Counted from the stretch's first letter, positions 20,147 to 31,000 are shown. The stretch is 64,000 nucleotides of DNA from Torulaspora globosa (GCF_014133895.1 NC_050730.1:806001-870000), one strand, 5' to 3'. The notes: generated from the sequence alone by a model not told the origin. Program-made: numbers and translations.

Positions 20147-22111
20147 ATGCAAAGAATGAGCAGCGTCCATAGTCAGTCAAGTGATACAGTGATCCAGCAG
20201 CAGATGAACGCGGGCGAAGTACAAGCGCAAGGCTATAGTGGGAAGACACCAGCAATAAGAGAAGAGGAGGAAGAGAGTGGCGCGGAGACTGGTAGAGAAA
20301 AGAGAACATATGGTTTGAGGAAGAAGAAGAGCTTCCAATCATCGCCCAACTCATCTTTGTCGTCGAATAGTAATGGGAATAGCAACCGGTCTGTTTCTAC
20401 GATCACTTTTGAGAAGCAGAAAGTGATACCACATAGGGCGAGAACTCAGTCGGCACAGAGTGTACTGAGTAGCATCTCGCTGAGATCTCTTTTGCATCAG
20501 AACAACGTGCAAAACCAACAAGCACAACAGCAGCAGCAGCAGCAGAACGGCGAACAGGAAGCGCAGCGTGTGAGCAGCTACACAAATTTCAATGAGCAGA
20601 TTCAGTCGCCTGCAATGTCGTCGATACGGAAGAAGGGTATATCTGCAAGTCATACCGGTGGGACTGGGGGTTACAACGTGACGTCTGGGGCATCCGCGAC
20701 CGCAACGGGCATATTTCGAAGGAACAGCTCCGAGAATGAGATTGGAATGCAGATGCCCTTTACGGATGACAACAGACCGAGGTTGGATTCGGCAACGACG
20801 CGACAGCAATTGCAGAGACAAAACTCTAAAATTTCATTCAAGAAGGAAAACGTGAACCCAAACGAGGTGGTATCGGTGCAGCAAGAATCAAGCAGTTACA
20901 AAGATGAAGATGCAGATATAGATTCTCAAAAGAGACTAACTACACAGGCGTTGAGAAAACTTTCTACTTTGAAACATAATGTAAAGGATATGCTGAACAC
21001 AGATGCAGGTGACTGTGAAGAAGAGCAGGATGATCTGGCATCGTGCGAGAGCTCAGCTGGCAAAGGGGAAGATAACAGTGAGCAGGATGAAGATCAGGAC
21101 GAGAGCCGAGATGTTGGTGACGAAAGTTTCGTCAATCAGGTGAATTCAATGACTCATCTGAAATTTGGCAATAAGAACGTTGTACTAGATTCTTCTTCCT
21201 TCGATCCTAGCGAGTACTCTAGCAAAGCTTCTCAGAATCACATTGCTCGACCGCCTGTCAGCAACAGAAAGCATTCATTGGATGTTATACGGCAGCCAAA
21301 TGCGTCAATACCGACAAACTCAACTATTAACCATAGCAATAAGCGATCCCTGAAGCAAATCGGCAATCCAAAGAAGCCTCTATATGTGCCTGCTGTTTTA
21401 CGCGATGTTTCTGAGACCAATATAACTATCGATGATGTGGTAAGACCCGTGTCTCCACAACATACCCTGGTATCGCGGAATCAAAACATGACTTTAAGGA
21501 GCACTACATCTGCTTCTTCGCAGGCTAGTGTCATTTCAAACCACTCGTCGATTCTCGAGGCATGTAAAAGACGCTTGGGATCTTTTTTCCTTGCTGGAGC
21601 AGATCACTATAACTCCGACTCCCAGCTTGGTCTCAAATGGGAGCCGCCTGCTCCGCCAACTAGAGAACATTGGTTACCTGACTCAAAGCGCAGCTCATGC
21701 CACTACTGTCACAAACTGTTCACCTTTCTGGAAAGGAAACATCATTGTAGACATTGTGGTGACATTTTCTGTCAGCAGCATTTAGCTCATTGGTTGTACC
21801 TCAATTCCAACGCTCAGTTCATGATAGGTGGTGGTGGGATGGGAACGCTGTCCAAAATCTGTGACAACTGCCTCGAGGATTATGAAAGCATGATAAAGAA
21901 CCCTAACTGGAAGGACAAAAAAGACTCGAGGCAAATTGATGCTTTAACAAATACAAGCTCGGTAGTTTCGCAAACCGGACAATCGCGCATTCCACAGGCT
22001 ATTAATGTAGCAAGTAGCTCTGAAGTGGGCGATAATACCAATGATAAAGATGATGTTATGGGAAGCGTTGTAGGTTCTGTTCCAGCCGACTGGAACTGGA
22101 GTAGTTTTTGA
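20147..22111 (+). CDS. PIB2: PIB2, FYVE-domain vacuolar protein of the TORC1 pathway
   Basis: 654 residues (635 in S. cerevisiae). The first 500 residues are low-complexity, with a polyglutamine run near 20526-20547. A FYVE zinc finger at about residues 515-585 has SSCHYCHKLFTFLERKHHCR, that is, the cysteine pairs plus the R+HHCR phosphoinositide-3-phosphate pocket. The C-terminus ends VPADWNWSSF, the short conserved tail required for TORC1 activation in yeast Pib2. It is expected on vacuole membranes, where it signals glutamine sufficiency to TORC1. I selected the ATG at 20147. An upstream in-frame TTG at 20132 is disregarded. Position next to STT3 matches YGL022W-YGL023C. Confidence 0.94.
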   Translation: MQRMSSVHSQSSDTVIQQQMNAGEVQAQGYSGKTPAIREEEEESGAETGREKRTYGLRKKKSFQSSPNSSLSSNSNGNSNRSVSTITFEKQKVIPHRARTQSAQSVLSSISLRSLLHQNNVQNQQAQQQQQQQNGEQEAQRVSSYTNFNEQIQSPAMSSIRKKGISASHTGGTGGYNVTSGASATATGIFRRNSSENEIGMQMPFTDDNRPRLDSATTRQQLQRQNSKISFKKENVNPNEVVSVQQESSSYKDEDADIDSQKRLTTQALRKLSTLKHNVKDMLNTDAGDCEEEQDDLASCESSAGKGEDNSEQDEDQDESRDVGDESFVNQVNSMTHLKFGNKNVVLDSSSFDPSEYSSKASQNHIARPPVSNRKHSLDVIRQPNASIPTNSTINHSNKRSLKQIGNPKKPLYVPAVLRDVSETNITIDDVVRPVSPQHTLVSRNQNMTLRSTTSASSQASVISNHSSILEACKRRLGSFFLAGADHYNSDSQLGLKWEPPAPPTREHWLPDSKRSSCHYCHKLFTFLERKHHCRHCGDIFCQQHLAHWLYLNSNAQFMIGGGGMGTLSKICDNCLEDYESMIKNPNWKDKKDSRQIDALTNTSSVVSQTGQSRIPQAINVASSSEVGDNTNDKDDVMGSVVGSVPADWNWSSF

Positions 22112-22261
22112 TTTCTGGGTTTGTATTTTCCTCTGTTCCTTTGATTGTTTTGTCACCTTTTATAGTCTTTTATTTATTGTAATTTCAAATTAAACTTCTA
22201 ACTTGTCATACCATTATATCTAGCCTAATGTGTTTCGATCAAATGAACTATTTGTTAATAT

Positions 22262-24475
22262 TTACATCTCTTGCGTCTCCGAGGCTAAGCCGCCTAATTG
22301 GCCATCAGCAGAACCTCTTTTGTCCCAAACAGCCTGAGCGATCTTGTCAGCGAGTCCATTCTTCGATGTGGTTTTCTCTTCGACAAAGAATTCGGAACCA
22401 GAGGATTCTCCCGACATATAAGACGAAAGTGAGGTCTCGGACCTTCCTCCATTGGTTGAGAATAGTGGAATATTGGATAGTGTGTTATCGCTGTTCACTA
22501 ACGAGACGGCATCAGACTCGGTGTGATCGACAACCACCTCCGGCTCCTCGTCAAGATCCCGGCCCTTCCTTGAGCCTTCTTCAGATTTTTTCCCTTTCTT
22601 ATGTCTAACTAGCCTTCTTCTTTTCAATTCAGCAGTCTTGCGATCTTCTTCTTCTTCGTCAGCCTCATATTCGTCACGCAAAGAGTCAGCGTCAAAATCT
22701 GGGAATAGTTCTGGCCCAAACGTATTCACAATTTCAGTAATCTTTCTTTCTAGTATGGCCCTTTCTTTCTTTAGGTTTTTCAAACCCTGTGGAGAGGTGA
22801 TGGAGTAGTACAGGGGCCTTAGAGATTTGAAGATATCCATACCAATGTCACCAATGATAAGCGCCGAATATGTCACTGCACAGCATGAAATATAGGAGAT
22901 GCAAAAGGTTAATACTTTGTTAGCATACCTATCCTTGAGGTGATATGTGATTAAAACAGACCAGAAAATGTATAGCAAAGGCGCGAATCCCATTCCAATC
23001 AAGATTTTCCAAGTAGCTATAACGTCGTTTGCCTTGATCTTAACTGTTGATGCGGCAAGAGCTTCGGCAGCCTTCTTCTTTGAGATTCTTTTAGCAATAA
23101 TAAACACTGGTGAGAACATTATGATGCCAGGTAAAGCCAAAATGAGGGAGACTAACAAACGAATGGATCTGAAAACCAGTAAGCTAAAGTTTCTGATAAA
23201 ATTTATCCTTGCCGTCTCAACGAGGTGATCTGGTAAATTATAATGACGCAAGTGCGCATTATATGTCATAATATCCTTTTTCAAAGCAACAATTTTGGGA
23301 TCGTCTCTGTAGGTTTGATATCCTTTAACCAGTCTTCTGTTCATTTCAACGACCATGGGCAAAGGCAATCTGGAGGATAATTGACCAGCATACAGCCGTC
23401 TCATGGCTTGAACGACCATCAAAGTTTCATAGTCGGAGCATGTAACGGTCACGGCTTTCAGCCCTTCGGAGATAGTATCCAACATCTCTTTGACAGCTTC
23501 TCTATTGGTCTCTGGGTTTCTATATTTGGCTACCAATTCGAAAGGTATCTCAATGGGATCACCGAACTCCAAAACAGCTCTGGATCTAAACTTATGGGGA
23601 TGAAAATAGTTCAGACCACATGGAACAATTTTCACGTTAACGTCAGGATGCTTGTCCATGCATCCGAGGGCCATGATCGCGACACCGGCTTTTAGCGGCA
23701 AAAGATCGGTTCTATCGTGAGAACCACCTTCGGGAAAGATACCAATACACTGGTTATGAGCCAAGTGTTCAAAAACTTTGTGGTAAACATGAGACTGGTT
23801 CACTTTGTCAGCATACTTGAACGGTGTACCCTTGGTCAAGGCACTCATAACCTCTGGCTTCCCCATCTTGAACTCTTTTCTAATTGTGAGTACCGTATCG
23901 CTCTCAATAGTGTCTACTTCAACATTTCCCATAGATTTAGGCAGTCCCAGAAGACCTTTGGGACTGCAATCGGTGGTGAAAAACGTACCATGTCCAATGA
24001 TCCTCCGAGGGTTCTCCGGATCCACAGTAATCTTTCCTCTAGATGGTTTGAGCTTATCCTGGGCCCTTATAACACCAATCGACATCACACAGCGTGCCAG
24101 AAAGCCCACTGCTTTCCTTCTCAGCGATTTTTCAGCAACCAGGAAGGAAACTCGTCTATTGACAGCCTTCTTCACCTGGCCCATCAAGATAACTGGATCG
24201 ATAAATTGGTTAGCATGTGGTGCGGCAACAAAGATCACAGGACCCTGCTTGGGCACTTTAAACCCTCCTCGAGACCTTATTTCTCTGAAGAAACAGTCGA
24301 AAATATTCGTTAACAGGTAAAGAATGAAGTCATAGATGATTTTCCTATAGAGTGGAGCTTCTTCGTATGGACATTCAGTAGTTTCGTTGACCGACTTTCC
24401 ATTCGATGCAGATTCTTTTATTGTCTGCGAGGGACCTTTCTTCAAATCCCCCTTGGCTACCAATGGCTTTTCCAT
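22262..24475 (-). CDS. SCT1: SCT1/GPT2-family glycerol-3-phosphate acyltransferase
   Basis: First acylation of glycerol-3-phosphate (or dihydroxyacetone phosphate) in phospholipid and storage lipid synthesis, in the ER. 737 residues (759 in Sct1, 743 in Gpt2). Acyltransferase motifs are visible: APHANQFIDPVIL (catalytic His and Asp) near residue 85, and GIFPEGGSHDRTDLLPLKAG (glycerol-phosphate binding) near residue 240. Membrane segments follow around 430-540. A charged, Ser-rich tail of about 130 residues probably carries regulatory phosphorylation sites. Position between PIB2 and FMT1 fits the YBL011W (SCT1) location, so SCT1 is preferred over its paralogue GPT2. The stop faces the PIB2 stop. 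Confidence 0.93.
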   Translation of the reverse strand: MEKPLVAKGDLKKGPSQTIKESASNGKSVNETTECPYEEAPLYRKIIYDFILYLLTNIFDCFFREIRSRGGFKVPKQGPVIFVAAPHANQFIDPVILMGQVKKAVNRRVSFLVAEKSLRRKAVGFLARCVMSIGVIRAQDKLKPSRGKITVDPENPRRIIGHGTFFTTDCSPKGLLGLPKSMGNVEVDTIESDTVLTIRKEFKMGKPEVMSALTKGTPFKYADKVNQSHVYHKVFEHLAHNQCIGIFPEGGSHDRTDLLPLKAGVAIMALGCMDKHPDVNVKIVPCGLNYFHPHKFRSRAVLEFGDPIEIPFELVAKYRNPETNREAVKEMLDTISEGLKAVTVTCSDYETLMVVQAMRRLYAGQLSSRLPLPMVVEMNRRLVKGYQTYRDDPKIVALKKDIMTYNAHLRHYNLPDHLVETARINFIRNFSLLVFRSIRLLVSLILALPGIIMFSPVFIIAKRISKKKAAEALAASTVKIKANDVIATWKILIGMGFAPLLYIFWSVLITYHLKDRYANKVLTFCISYISCCAVTYSALIIGDIGMDIFKSLRPLYYSITSPQGLKNLKKERAILERKITEIVNTFGPELFPDFDADSLRDEYEADEEEEDRKTAELKRRRLVRHKKGKKSEEGSRKGRDLDEEPEVVVDHTESDAVSLVNSDNTLSNIPLFSTNGGRSETSLSSYMSGESSGSEFFVEEKTTSKNGLADKIAQAVWDKRGSADGQLGGLASETQEM

Positions 24476-24833
24476 AAAGTGGAATTAAATTGTTAGATTA
24501 ATCAGCGATAGTAAGCAACTGGATGAACAGCTCAAGCAATAAGCAGATATTTGGATCTTTTGTGTTTTTATTACTGTTATTAACCTGCAGCTCCCGATAA
24601 AAGGTGCTATACTATCACTTCCGAACGCCTAGTGAAAAAACCCAGCTCATCGAACAAACTATCAAATCATTGATACAGATTTGAACTTACTTTCAAGCCA
24701 TTGAGGTTCGGCGTCGAGCACCTGCGATTGCAGCCGTCTGCTGGATTTCTGGTCGGCTGCCGGGACAGTCGGAGCTTTGTATTCTAGCCAGCCGGTGCTG
24801 GAAACGTCTTGCGGTCGTTCAGTTGATATATAT
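24476..24833. other. Intergenic region between SCT1 and FMT1, 358 bases
   Basis: This contains the SCT1 promoter and the FMT1 3' flank. I see no Ino2/Ino4 box (CATGTGAA) and no RNA gene or repeat in it. Confidence 0.4.
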
Positions 24834-25937
24834 TTACAAAAACACTGTTTGCTCCGCCATCGTCTTGCCACACCTCTTGCGTAGACTTGTAATGAATTGT
24901 TTCGCGTCTTCTACTTTGAACCCTTCGAATTGGATCTTTCTTACTTGGATGCAGCTGGATCCTTCGCATTTCACCAGAAGGTTGCTTGTCTCCTCGTCAA
25001 ACATGAAATCGCCAGGTTCTCGCAGCAGTTGTGGCTGTTTCGTAGCTATCTGGAACTGGTGAAGTATAATCCTTTTCAGAACAGGCGCTGTATCTTTTTG
25101 CTTGGGACACGTCTTCTTGTATGTGAACAGTGGCCCGAGAACTTCGAGTCTTCTTACTAGAGAAGCAGCATCCTGCGAGTTCCAGTTGATATGCTTCATT
25201 TCAGTCGTGATTTTCGGAGCGTAGCTGGGCTCAACAGCATCGGCCTCATTGTTCTGCATTTCAGTGTACAGGTCTTGTGTAATGACTTTCTGCAAAAGCT
25301 TTGAGCCTTCAAGACCCAGCTGATCCATCAATGTGGCTGTAGCTCTTGGCACATCGTCGTCGAAGTAACTCACTGTGCCCTTGGATAGGAGCTCTTCAAT
25401 GTTAAGCGCTCGCGTTTGCGCAAGTATGCAGCCTTGGTCGAACTTAGAGGGATGTAGCGTCTGTATAGTAACTCCTGTGGTTTCATCGGCATTCAGCAAA
25501 GCATGCTGAATCGGTGACGCACCTTTGTAGCGCGGCAGCAACGATGGATGTATGTTCAAGGCAAACGGTACCCTGTTTATCAGCTCAGCAGGTATCAGTT
25601 TTCCGAATGAAACAGCTACGATGAGATTATAGTGCTCATCTCTCACAACGTCACCTAAATCGACCAAATCTTGCCTTGAATCACATAGAAATGGTTCCCG
25701 TAATCCGAGTCCTCTAGCAGCCTCCACGATCGGCGGATATTTCAATACTGAGTTCTGCCTTCCACACCATTTAGGAGACCTCGTAACCAGCTGTATCTCA
25801 CCCACTTTAGATCCCTGTCGTTTCAGTTCATCAAGGGCCCTCAATGAATGGATGCTGAACTGATCACTACCAAAAAATAAAACGTTCAAAGGCCTGTTGA
25901 TGGTGGAGAGCAGTCGACTGGGTCGCATGAATGTCAT
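24834..25937 (-). CDS. FMT1: FMT1, mitochondrial methionyl-tRNA formyltransferase
   Basis: Formylates initiator Met-tRNA in mitochondria using 10-formyl-tetrahydrofolate. 367 residues from the ATG at 25935-25937 (393 in S. cerevisiae). The N-terminus MTFMRPSRLLSTINRP has the Arg/Ser composition of a mitochondrial presequence. The Rossmann-type start NVLFFGSDQFSIHSLRAL is followed by the folate-binding loop NIHPSLLPRYKGASPIQHAL with its catalytic Asn and His, and TTGVTIQTLHPSKFDQG carries the family's TGVTI motif and conserved Asp. The C-terminal tRNA-binding domain is weakly conserved. An internal ATG at 25928 could also serve. YBL013W in S. cerevisiae; divergent from the next gene with 130 bases between. 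Confidence 0.94.
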   Translation of the reverse strand: MTFMRPSRLLSTINRPLNVLFFGSDQFSIHSLRALDELKRQGSKVGEIQLVTRSPKWCGRQNSVLKYPPIVEAARGLGLREPFLCDSRQDLVDLGDVVRDEHYNLIVAVSFGKLIPAELINRVPFALNIHPSLLPRYKGASPIQHALLNADETTGVTIQTLHPSKFDQGCILAQTRALNIEELLSKGTVSYFDDDVPRATATLMDQLGLEGSKLLQKVITQDLYTEMQNNEADAVEPSYAPKITTEMKHINWNSQDAASLVRRLEVLGPLFTYKKTCPKQKDTAPVLKRIILHQFQIATKQPQLLREPGDFMFDEETSNLLVKCEGSSCIQVRKIQFEGFKVEDAKQFITSLRKRCGKTMAEQTVFL

Positions 25938-26067
25938 CTGGCAATGATCGAGCAATTTTGCAGGCTACCTTTCATAACTCGCTGGTTTTTCGGATAGTCC
26001 TTTGACCATTAAGTTGCCCAAGGTCGGTTGGCTATCGTTTATGAGATCACTCTGATCCTAGCAAAGA

Positions 26068-26925
26068 ATGGTTGATCTAGATAAATTGGAGAAGGATTCA
26101 AGAAGGCTTCGAAGGCTGCAGAAGTTTTCTAATGAGGCTAGAGACAGGATAATTAACGACCCGTTAAATGACAGAGCACTGTTAAGTCGCTCTAGTTCTA
26201 GCAGTTTGGATGATCTGAGAAACTCTGCAAAGCTCAGGAGCAAGCTATTGGAACACTTAAAAGTCGTATGGACGCAATACAGTCCTGTCAAAGATAGTCA
26301 GGTTGAACACGGACTGAGGAAGCTGCGAGAAGTGATTATCGGCATCTATGGGCAACACAACCAGGACGAAGAGTTCATGCTGTTCACTTTCGACGTTTAC
26401 AAATTGTCGTACGAATATTACCATGCCAAGAAAGAACATCACAAGCTAGGTAACCTGGTACTGGCATTCATGGTCAGCAATGTACCCAAACGTCTGGCTG
26501 CAGAGTACGCAGAAGCTTATGCCATCTTTATCTCACATATCGAACGTGATATGGGAAACTGCCTCAAATTTGTGAATAAGTGGCATTCCGAGGGCAAATT
26601 AGACGATTCATATAGGAGGTACGTTCGCATGTCCATGATTCTTAACAATCGTACTGAGAGTGCAGGTAAGTGGTTTGAGCTACTGAAGGAAATCCCGAAC
26701 TCCTCACTGGTTTACAAGTTGTTGAGAAGCTCATCGGCGTTTCTCGAAATGCGCGACAGATGCTTCGCAACTGTCAGCCGATGCTACAACCAAATCTCCA
26801 TGAGCTTCCTGTTACATTACTGGTTCCACGACTTTCTGGACGAAGCAGAGCTCAAAACACGTCTCAAGACCAAGGTTAACGATCATGGAACAGAGATTGT
26901 AGAATTTGAACGGACAAGACGTTAA
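26068..26925 (+). CDS. Unidentified all-helical protein, 285 residues
   Basis: I do not recognise this gene. The product is predicted almost wholly alpha-helical and charged, with no signal peptide, membrane segment or Cys cluster. Residues about 60-220 read like stacked helical hairpins (LRKLREVIIGIYGQ, then FDVYKLSYEYYHAKKEHHKLG, then YAEAYAIFISHIERDMGNCLKF), and it ends in a possible small folded C-terminal unit (SFLLHYWFHDFLDEAEL). This layout recalls PCI/COP9-signalosome or proteasome-lid type subunits, but that is only an impression. It lies between orthologues of YBL013W and YGL025C, where S. cerevisiae has no counterpart that I can name, so it may be a gene lost after the genome duplication. 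Uninterrupted frame with a good ATG, so probably functional. Confidence 0.75.
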   Translation: MVDLDKLEKDSRRLRRLQKFSNEARDRIINDPLNDRALLSRSSSSSLDDLRNSAKLRSKLLEHLKVVWTQYSPVKDSQVEHGLRKLREVIIGIYGQHNQDEEFMLFTFDVYKLSYEYYHAKKEHHKLGNLVLAFMVSNVPKRLAAEYAEAYAIFISHIERDMGNCLKFVNKWHSEGKLDDSYRRYVRMSMILNNRTESAGKWFELLKEIPNSSLVYKLLRSSSAFLEMRDRCFATVSRCYNQISMSFLLHYWFHDFLDEAELKTRLKTKVNDHGTEIVEFERTRR

Positions 26926-27220
26926 ATCCTGGTATCTCGCACTCTACTTGCGCAAGGCATGGCAATTTGATCCTAATAAGCCGAAAGCTAGAAAATAGGA
27001 ATGGCAATGGCACCGCAGAGCTGTAGCTTGACGATCTGGTAAGTATTCACAGTTTGAAGTGTTCACTGTATATAGTTGCTTCCATCGTTTGATGAGATAA
27101 GCTGTCTTTCTTATAGCACTAGACATCTTATTGAAGAGCAGGCCAAAGTATAGCTACCAAGGAAGTGCCAGGCTTTTCACGTTATCTGGCTTCTGCTGAT
27201 TGAGAGAATAAGTGATTACA

Positions 27221-28255
27221 ATGTCTAGCCTTGCCGATCTGTTGAGTCCTGATTTGAAGCTGGACGACCTAGAGGCATCGCTCGCTGGAGGCACCAAAGA
27301 GCCGCAAGAGAAGGTGATAAGCGCAATCGACAAGGCTCAGGGCTCTATTCTGCCGATGCGATTGCAGTTTAACGATTTTTTACAGACTATGTCTAGCCTA
27401 GATGATCTTCAAGACCAAACGCCGTTGGAACGGTTTGCATTGATAAGAAACAAGGTGCTAGATTTGACCAATAGACTTCAGATGATCTCCGAGGACGTAG
27501 GAAAGCTGCAGCCTTTGTTCGATACTATACCAGAGTACTCAGAGAGGTACGGTACCAAAAAGTTTCAGCCATTGGAGACTTTAAAGGTAACGTCACAAAA
27601 TAGCACGATTTCGACTCCCCAGACGCAGAATAGTGGGGCTTCGAACCCTCCTGCCAGCAAGAAGATCAGCAAGTCGAGCGGCGGGACACCTGTCAGTCAT
27701 TCAAGCACACCATTAGGCTCTGCTGCGCCAAGCACATTTCCAGCAGCAGGGAAAAAACCGAGGAAACCGAGACAGAGCAAGAAGGCCCAAGCTGCGGCTG
27801 CAGCTGCAGCTGCAGCTGTGGATACCGTAAAAAGCCAGCCATCAACAGTTTTGTCACCGACTCCGCCAGCTCATATGATAAATTCGGCGCCACCCGCGAA
27901 TCCCATGCAAATGATGAACGGCGTCATGCCAAACACTATGACGGGGTCTCCAATGCAGTCCCTGATGTCTCCGGTCGGCAATACTCCTAACGGATACGGC
28001 CTACCTCAGCAGCAAATGCAGCTGCCGCAGTCACAACAGCAACCGCAACAGTTCAACCAACCCACCGTCGGCAACTCTGCCCCTCCAGTACAACCGCTGA
28101 ACATGAATAGCATAACTCCCGCCAATATACTGAACATGAGCATGGGAGCAGATCCGCAGCAGCAGCAGCCAATTCAAAATAATCCAAGAAAGAATTTTGA
28201 TCCGCTCGATTTTAATAACCTCGATTTTGGTGATCTAAACATGGATATGATATAA
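27221..28255 (+). CDS. PGD1: PGD1/MED3, Mediator tail subunit
   Basis: 344 residues (397 in S. cerevisiae). The N-terminal helical domain matches Med3: KLDDLEASLAGG, ILPMRLQFNDFLQTM, RFALIRNKVLDLTNRLQ and LQPLFDTIPEYSERYG. Then comes a basic KKPRKPRQSKKAQ stretch leading into an alanine run (encoded near 27,790-27,820), Gln/Pro/Met-rich linkers, and the C-terminal conserved signature ITPANILNMSMG plus LDFNNLDFGDLNMDMI. Med3 works with Med2 and Med15 in the Mediator tail that contacts activators such as Gcn4. The ATG at 27221 (MSSLADLL) is chosen. An upstream GTG in frame is not a start. Next to TRP5 as in YGL025C-YGL026C. Confidence 0.95.
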   Translation: MSSLADLLSPDLKLDDLEASLAGGTKEPQEKVISAIDKAQGSILPMRLQFNDFLQTMSSLDDLQDQTPLERFALIRNKVLDLTNRLQMISEDVGKLQPLFDTIPEYSERYGTKKFQPLETLKVTSQNSTISTPQTQNSGASNPPASKKISKSSGGTPVSHSSTPLGSAAPSTFPAAGKKPRKPRQSKKAQAAAAAAAAAVDTVKSQPSTVLSPTPPAHMINSAPPANPMQMMNGVMPNTMTGSPMQSLMSPVGNTPNGYGLPQQQMQLPQSQQQPQQFNQPTVGNSAPPVQPLNMNSITPANILNMSMGADPQQQQPIQNNPRKNFDPLDFNNLDFGDLNMDMI

Positions 28256-28870
28256 CCCTTCATCTCCCAGTGATAGCGGCCAGCGCCATTCTTCTGCCGC
28301 GTAACCACTTACACATCAACAACGTAACAGGGCAGGAACGGCCGATGCCGCAACGACGCTAACCGTACCTACTAGTCAAATTGAGCACAAAGTAGTAATA
28401 GTGGCAAGAACGGTGGTCTGAAGCGTTTCACCGAACTACTGCTGAGAAGCAGAATCTAATGCTATGTTTTACGATCAAGACATTCTAGGCTTGCTACTGT
28501 CAATGCCGGCCCAAAAGAGCGGAATTTTCGTGGATATTTAGCTCCACGCTTCAAGTACCATCTCGACCACAACAGCAACCAATCGAGCGCACTGACATGT
28601 CAACCTGACGAACTCTTCTTTATAATGAGTCGTTGTTAAATAGTCGTAGCTAACTATTTTTCTTTGGAAAACTTCAACAATGCTAAAATACATGGTGAAC
28701 AATGAGTCATTGTGAAGAAAACTCTACTACAGTGGCCGATTGGACTTTAAAAGGCCTTTCATCTTTGAATTTCATCTTTGAATTTAGTTCAGGAAACTTT
28801 ATCAAGCAATCAGCAGAATTATTAAGACTTTTTACGAGCAGAACGTTAACGATATAGCAATCAGTTTATA
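28256..28870 (+). promoter_or_regulatory. PGD1-TRP5 intergenic region with Gcn4 sites
   Basis: A perfect Gcn4 palindrome ATGAGTCAT lies at 28702-28710, about 160 bases before the TRP5 ATG, and a near match ATGAGTCGT lies at 28625-28633. A short direct repeat of CATCTTTGAATTT occurs just after 28,755. TRP5 is a classical target of general amino-acid control by Gcn4 in S. cerevisiae, so function is expected but not shown. The first 350 bases hold nothing I can assign. Confidence 0.8.
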
Positions 28871-31000
28871 ATGTCGACACATTTAAGACAAACATTCGCT
28901 CAGGCCAAGAACGAGGGCCGCAATGCGTTGGTCACCTTCATGACCGCTGGTTATCCTACCGTTGAAGATACTATTCCAATTTTGCAGGGTTTCCAAGATG
29001 GTGGTGTTGATGTAATTGAATTGGGTATGCCCTTCTCTGATCCAATAGCAGACGGTCCTACTATTCAGGTAGCCAACACTGTTGCGTTGACAAATGGTGT
29101 AACTATGAAGAATACTCTGGATTTGGTTCGTCAGGCTAGAGAGACAGGCGTTACCGTTCCCATAATTCTGATGGGTTACTACAATCCTATCTTGAACTAC
29201 GGGGAGGAGCAATTCATCAAAGACGCAGCTTCCGCTGGTGCCAACGGTTTCATCATTGTGGATTTGCCACCTGAGGAAGCGTTGAAGGTGAGAAACTTTG
29301 CTAGAGAATCGGGCTTAAGTTTAATTCCATTGGTTGCACCATCCACAACAGAGGAACGTCTGGAGCTGCTTGCCGAAATAGCAGACTCCTTCGTCTACGT
29401 TGTCTCAAGAATGGGTACCACCGGAGCTCAGACTTCTATGGCCAGTGACTTGGGTCAACTGGTTACCAAAGTGAGGAAGTACACGAAGGATACACCACTC
29501 GCCGTTGGCTTTGGTGTTTCAACCAGAGAGCACTTTAAGGACGTCGGCTCGCTGTCTGATGGTGTCGTTATTGGATCCAAGATTGTAACACTGTGTGGTG
29601 AAGCACCAAAGGGAAAAGCATACGCGGTTGCCAAGAAATATGTCGAGGAGATATTGGCTGGTCAAAAGCACAAGATATTGACCAAGGAAGAATTTTATCA
29701 GCTACAGCGGAAGTCTATTGAAGAAGCTAGACAAACCGAGGAGCTTGTCAACAACTTCAACGAGACACACAAACATCCAAGTAGATTCGGCGATTTTGGT
29801 GGTCAATATGTTCCTGAGGCGTTGCATGCTTGTCTCAGAGAGTTAGAGGCCGGTTTCGACGAGGCTGTAGCGGACCCAAAGTTCTGGGAGGAGTTTAGAT
29901 CTTTGTATTCCTACATCGGTCGTCCCTCCTCCCTGCATAAAGCTGATAGACTAACCGAATATTGCGGTGGGGCTCAAATCTGGTTGAAAAGAGAAGATTT
30001 GAATCACACCGGTTCTCACAAGATCAACAACGCGTTGGCTCAATTGCTATTAGCAAAAAGACTAGGTAAGACCGAAATTATCGCTGAAACTGGTGCTGGT
30101 CAACACGGTGTGGCTACTGCCACCGCATGTGCAAAGTTCGGTTTAAAGTGTACAGTTTTTATGGGAGCTGAAGATGTTCGTCGTCAGGCCTTGAACGTTT
30201 TTAGAATGAGAATTCTGGGTGCTAAGGTGATTGCTGTTACAAATGGTACAAGGACTTTGAGAGACGCAACCTCCGAGGCGTTCCGTTTCTGGGTCACCAA
30301 CTTGAAAACAACCTACTACGTTGTTGGATCCGCAATCGGTCCTCATCCTTATCCAACCCTAGTGCGTACTTTCCAAAGCGTGATCGGCCAGGAAACGAAG
30401 AAGCAGTTCGCTGAGCTGAACAGCGGCAAGCTGCCTGATGCTGTAGTTGCATGCGTAGGTGGTGGTTCCAACTCCACAGGCATGTTCTCGCCATTTGAAA
30501 AGGACCTCAGCGTCAAACTGCTGGGTGTTGAAGCAGGTGGTGCTGGTATCGACACTGAGTCTCATTCCGCCACACTTACCGTTGGCAGACCTGGTGTCTT
30601 CCATGGTGTCAAGACCTACGTTTTGCAGGACCAGGATGGTCAAGTCCATGACACGCACTCCGTGTCTGCGGGTTTGGACTACCCAGGTGTCGGTCCAGAA
30701 CTTGCTTACTGGAAATCCACAGGCCGTGCAGAGTTCATAGCGGCCAGTGACGCACAGGCTCTGCAAGGCTTCAAACTGCTTTCGCAGCTTGAAGGTATCA
30801 TCCCAGCTTTGGAGTCATCCCACGCCATCTACGGTGCCTGCGAACTCGCCAAGAAGATGAAACCAGATCAACACATTGTGATCAATGTTTCTGGAAGAGG
30901 TGACAAGGATGTGCAAAGTGTCGCTGAAGTACTGCCCAAGTTGGGTCCAGTCATCGGCTGGGATCTAAGATTCGAGGAGGATCCTTCGTTGGGCCAGTAA
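28871..31000 (+). CDS. TRP5: TRP5, bifunctional tryptophan synthase
   Basis: Last step of tryptophan synthesis: indole-3-glycerol phosphate plus serine to tryptophan. 709 residues (707 in S. cerevisiae), the fungal alpha-beta fusion. The alpha domain is residues 1-270, with catalytic Glu50 ([11 protein letters not shown]) and Asp61 (ADGPT). After a linker, the beta domain starts near residue 300 ([14 protein letters not shown]) and carries the PLP lysine in [15 protein letters not shown] and the phosphate-cradle [10 protein letters not shown]. Codon use is notably even, with many GGT, GTC and GCT codons, as for a well-expressed enzyme. Gcn4 sites lie upstream. The ATG at 28871 is the first in frame. 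Confidence 0.98.
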   Translation: MSTHLRQTFAQAKNEGRNALVTFMTAGYPTVEDTIPILQGFQDGGVDVIELGMPFSDPIADGPTIQVANTVALTNGVTMKNTLDLVRQARETGVTVPIILMGYYNPILNYGEEQFIKDAASAGANGFIIVDLPPEEALKVRNFARESGLSLIPLVAPSTTEERLELLAEIADSFVYVVSRMGTTGAQTSMASDLGQLVTKVRKYTKDTPLAVGFGVSTREHFKDVGSLSDGVVIGSKIVTLCGEAPKGKAYAVAKKYVEEILAGQKHKILTKEEFYQLQRKSIEEARQTEELVNNFNETHKHPSRFGDFGGQYVPEALHACLRELEAGFDEAVADPKFWEEFRSLYSYIGRPSSLHKADRLTEYCGGAQIWLKREDLNHTGSHKINNALAQLLLAKRLGKTEIIAETGAGQHGVATATACAKFGLKCTVFMGAEDVRRQALNVFRMRILGAKVIAVTNGTRTLRDATSEAFRFWVTNLKTTYYVVGSAIGPHPYPTLVRTFQSVIGQETKKQFAELNSGKLPDAVVACVGGGSNSTGMFSPFEKDLSVKLLGVEAGGAGIDTESHSATLTVGRPGVFHGVKTYVLQDQDGQVHDTHSVSAGLDYPGVGPELAYWKSTGRAEFIAASDAQALQGFKLLSQLEGIIPALESSHAIYGACELAKKMKPDQHIVINVSGRGDKDVQSVAEVLPKLGPVIGWDLRFEEDPSLGQ

